Positions 62,974 to 64,000 of a stretch of DNA of 64,000 nucleotides are shown here, in pieces. The notes beneath the pieces are model-generated. The model saw only the letters and a program-made list of their open reading frames with translations. It made no database searches and was not told the origin of the DNA. Made by a program: the position numbers and the translations under genes. Position 1 is the first letter of the stretch, and the number at the start of each line of letters is the position of its first letter. Source of the DNA: DASRAP01 sp035277145 (lineage in GTDB: Bacteria > Gemmatimonadota > Gemmatimonadetes > Gemmatimonadales > Gemmatimonadaceae); the NCBI GenBank assembly GCA_035277145.1, contig DATELA010000004.1:1-64000 (forward strand), in the 5' to 3' direction.

Positions 62974-64000
62974 TCAGATGCCGGCGACGACTCCGAACCG
63001 CGCATAGAGCTGCCGCACCACTGCATCGGTTTGCGGGTCCCGCGTTTCGTCGCGGCCGAATTCGGACTGCCATTTGAGACGATGCCCGCGGAGATACCGC
63101 GACAGGCCGATCGCGGTCTGCGTGCGCTCGTTTGCGCCGGGCGCGCCGTAGATCGCTTCTTCCGGAGTCACGCGCGATACGCGCGCGCTCGGCAGCCATG
63201 AACCGCTTGTCACGTAGCTCGCCTGAACGCTGATACCGTGACCCGCGAACACGGCGCGAGAATCGAGCCCCGATGTCGTGACGGGATCGCGCGATGTGCG
63301 GCGCGCGAATTCGGCGGCAATCGCAAGTCCGCGTCGCTTGAACACCGCGTCGACGAACGTCGTTTGCATGTCGCGCGTCGCGAACAGCGACTGACCAGTT
63401 TGTCCGCCGATGCGCGTCGCGTCTTCGTTCTTGGAGAATGACGCGCCAACCGCGAGTCTCGATGATGGCTCGCGTTTCAGATCTGATTCACTGAATGCAC
63501 CGTTGCCGATGAATGCGCCGAGTGGCTGCCAGTCGACGCGTGCAGTGTACGCGAGGCCCGCGTCGCCAACGGCGGCGTTTCGTCCTTCGCCCGACGTCAC
63601 CGAAGCCCGTACGAGCACCGGCCGATTGCCGAATGGAAGCGTGTATCCGGTGAACACACCTGCGTCGCGATCCAGTGCGAATGTGGAGTTCACGATCGAG
63701 CGTTCGGAGAATTCGATTTCACTCACCGAGGTAAGCGACGCGCGGTTGCCATAGATCTTTGCCTGGCCGATGCCCGTGTAGAAACGCGGTGTCCAGTTCC
63801 AGGTGACGAGCGCGTCGGCAAGTGCGTTGAATACGCCGACGCTGTCGGACGCACCGTCTTGTCGCGAGACGCCGAACTGCAACTGGAATCGGAGACGCGG
63901 ATCGAGTGCGGTGCCCGACAGCGAAATACGTGCGCGCCGAATGGTGAGTCCGACGTTTCGAACAGGCCCGCTCTCATCGTCCGTCTGCAGCGTGACGAGC
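62974..64000 (-). CDS. OprO/OprP-type porin, 5' end beyond window
   Basis: The frame stays open to the edge of the window, so this is the C-terminal 342 or so residues. RRARISLSGTALDPRLRFQLQFGVS, FGNRPVLVRASVTSGEGRN and ARVDWQPLGAFIG followed by HRLKWQSEFGRDETRDPQTDAVVRQL fit the phosphate-selective porin O/P family (an 18-stranded outer-membrane barrel). It ends in QLYARFGVVAGI rather than a terminal Phe. There is no start codon in the window. Confidence 0.8.
   Translation of the reverse strand, partial: LVTLQTDDESGPVRNVGLTIRRARISLSGTALDPRLRFQLQFGVSRQDGASDSVGVFNALADALVTWNWTPRFYTGIGQAKIYGNRASLTSVSEIEFSERSIVNSTFALDRDAGVFTGYTLPFGNRPVLVRASVTSGEGRNAAVGDAGLAYTARVDWQPLGAFIGNGAFSESDLKREPSSRLAVGASFSKNEDATRIGGQTGQSLFATRDMQTTFVDAVFKRRGLAIAAEFARRTSRDPVTTSGLDSRAVFAGHGISVQASYVTSGSWLPSARVSRVTPEEAIYGAPGANERTQTAIGLSRYLRGHRLKWQSEFGRDETRDPQTDAVVRQLYARFGVVAGI

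Overview
This is a high-GC, densely coded stretch of a bacterial chromosome with no tRNA or rRNA genes that I could see. Several features point to Gemmatimonadota or a close relative: a PadR regulator translationally coupled to an ADOP-type permease, many secreted proteins whose signal peptides end in AQ, secreted M1 and S9 peptidases, tandem six-bladed propellers, a zinc-ribbon Ser/Thr kinase, and mostly absent Shine-Dalgarno sequences. That assignment is inference, since no phylogenetic marker was compared. The porin, RND systems, beta-barrel proteins and Und-PP-linked polysaccharide genes indicate a diderm cell.

Region 1 (1-31 kb) is a mix of envelope and housekeeping genes, mostly on the minus strand. 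It holds a TPR protein with a degenerate retropepsin fold; padR plus an ADOP permease; a secreted M1 aminopeptidase; a PQQ-type sugar dehydrogenase; a Ser/Thr kinase; a response-regulator diguanylate cyclase; threonine dehydratase; a three-gene RND operon (adaptor plus two different permeases); an S9 peptidase; two tandem propeller proteins; a secreted alpha/beta hydrolase; gyrA; a secreted unknown; a mechanosensitive-channel-like protein; and two small exported proteins followed by a terminator.

Region 2 (31-56 kb) is a Wzx/Wzy-type surface polysaccharide locus. A WbpM-like dehydratase, a WecA/WbpL-like initiating transferase and a WbpV/K-like reductase/epimerase probably make and load the first sugar (a QuiNAc/FucNAc type). 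GalE, a UDP-uronate epimerase, an asparagine-synthase-like amidotransferase, three GT4 glycosyltransferases, two methyltransferases, an SGNH (AlgX/AlgJ-like) protein and an unusual kinase-methyltransferase fusion would build and decorate the repeat. A flippase, a Wzy-like polymerase, a kinase-less Wzz and a six-SLBB export protein would move, polymerise and export it.

Region 3 (56-64 kb) holds a sulfite-oxidase-like molybdoenzyme, odhB, a Big_2/metzincin lipoprotein, a quinone-oxidoreductase-like dehydrogenase coupled to a tiny zinc-ribbon protein, lpdA, and the 3' end of an OprO/OprP-type porin gene.

The intergenic spaces are unusually rich in repeats. There are two 7 x 16-bp tandem arrays (5832-5943, 21268-21379), two copies of a ~150-bp inverted repeat (8321-8471, 25021-25166) plus a fragment, AAGTGAGAAGTG hairpins (18600, 27811), and an AGCTCAGGGCTC inverted repeat around a terminator. 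Fragments resembling three of these families also occur inside coding regions, at flexible parts of an RND pump, LpdA and OdhB. The two most interesting protein-level signals are the RND permease pair, in which the TM4 acidic pair is split as D-Q in one subunit and Q-D in the other, and the kinase-methyltransferase fusion in the polysaccharide locus.
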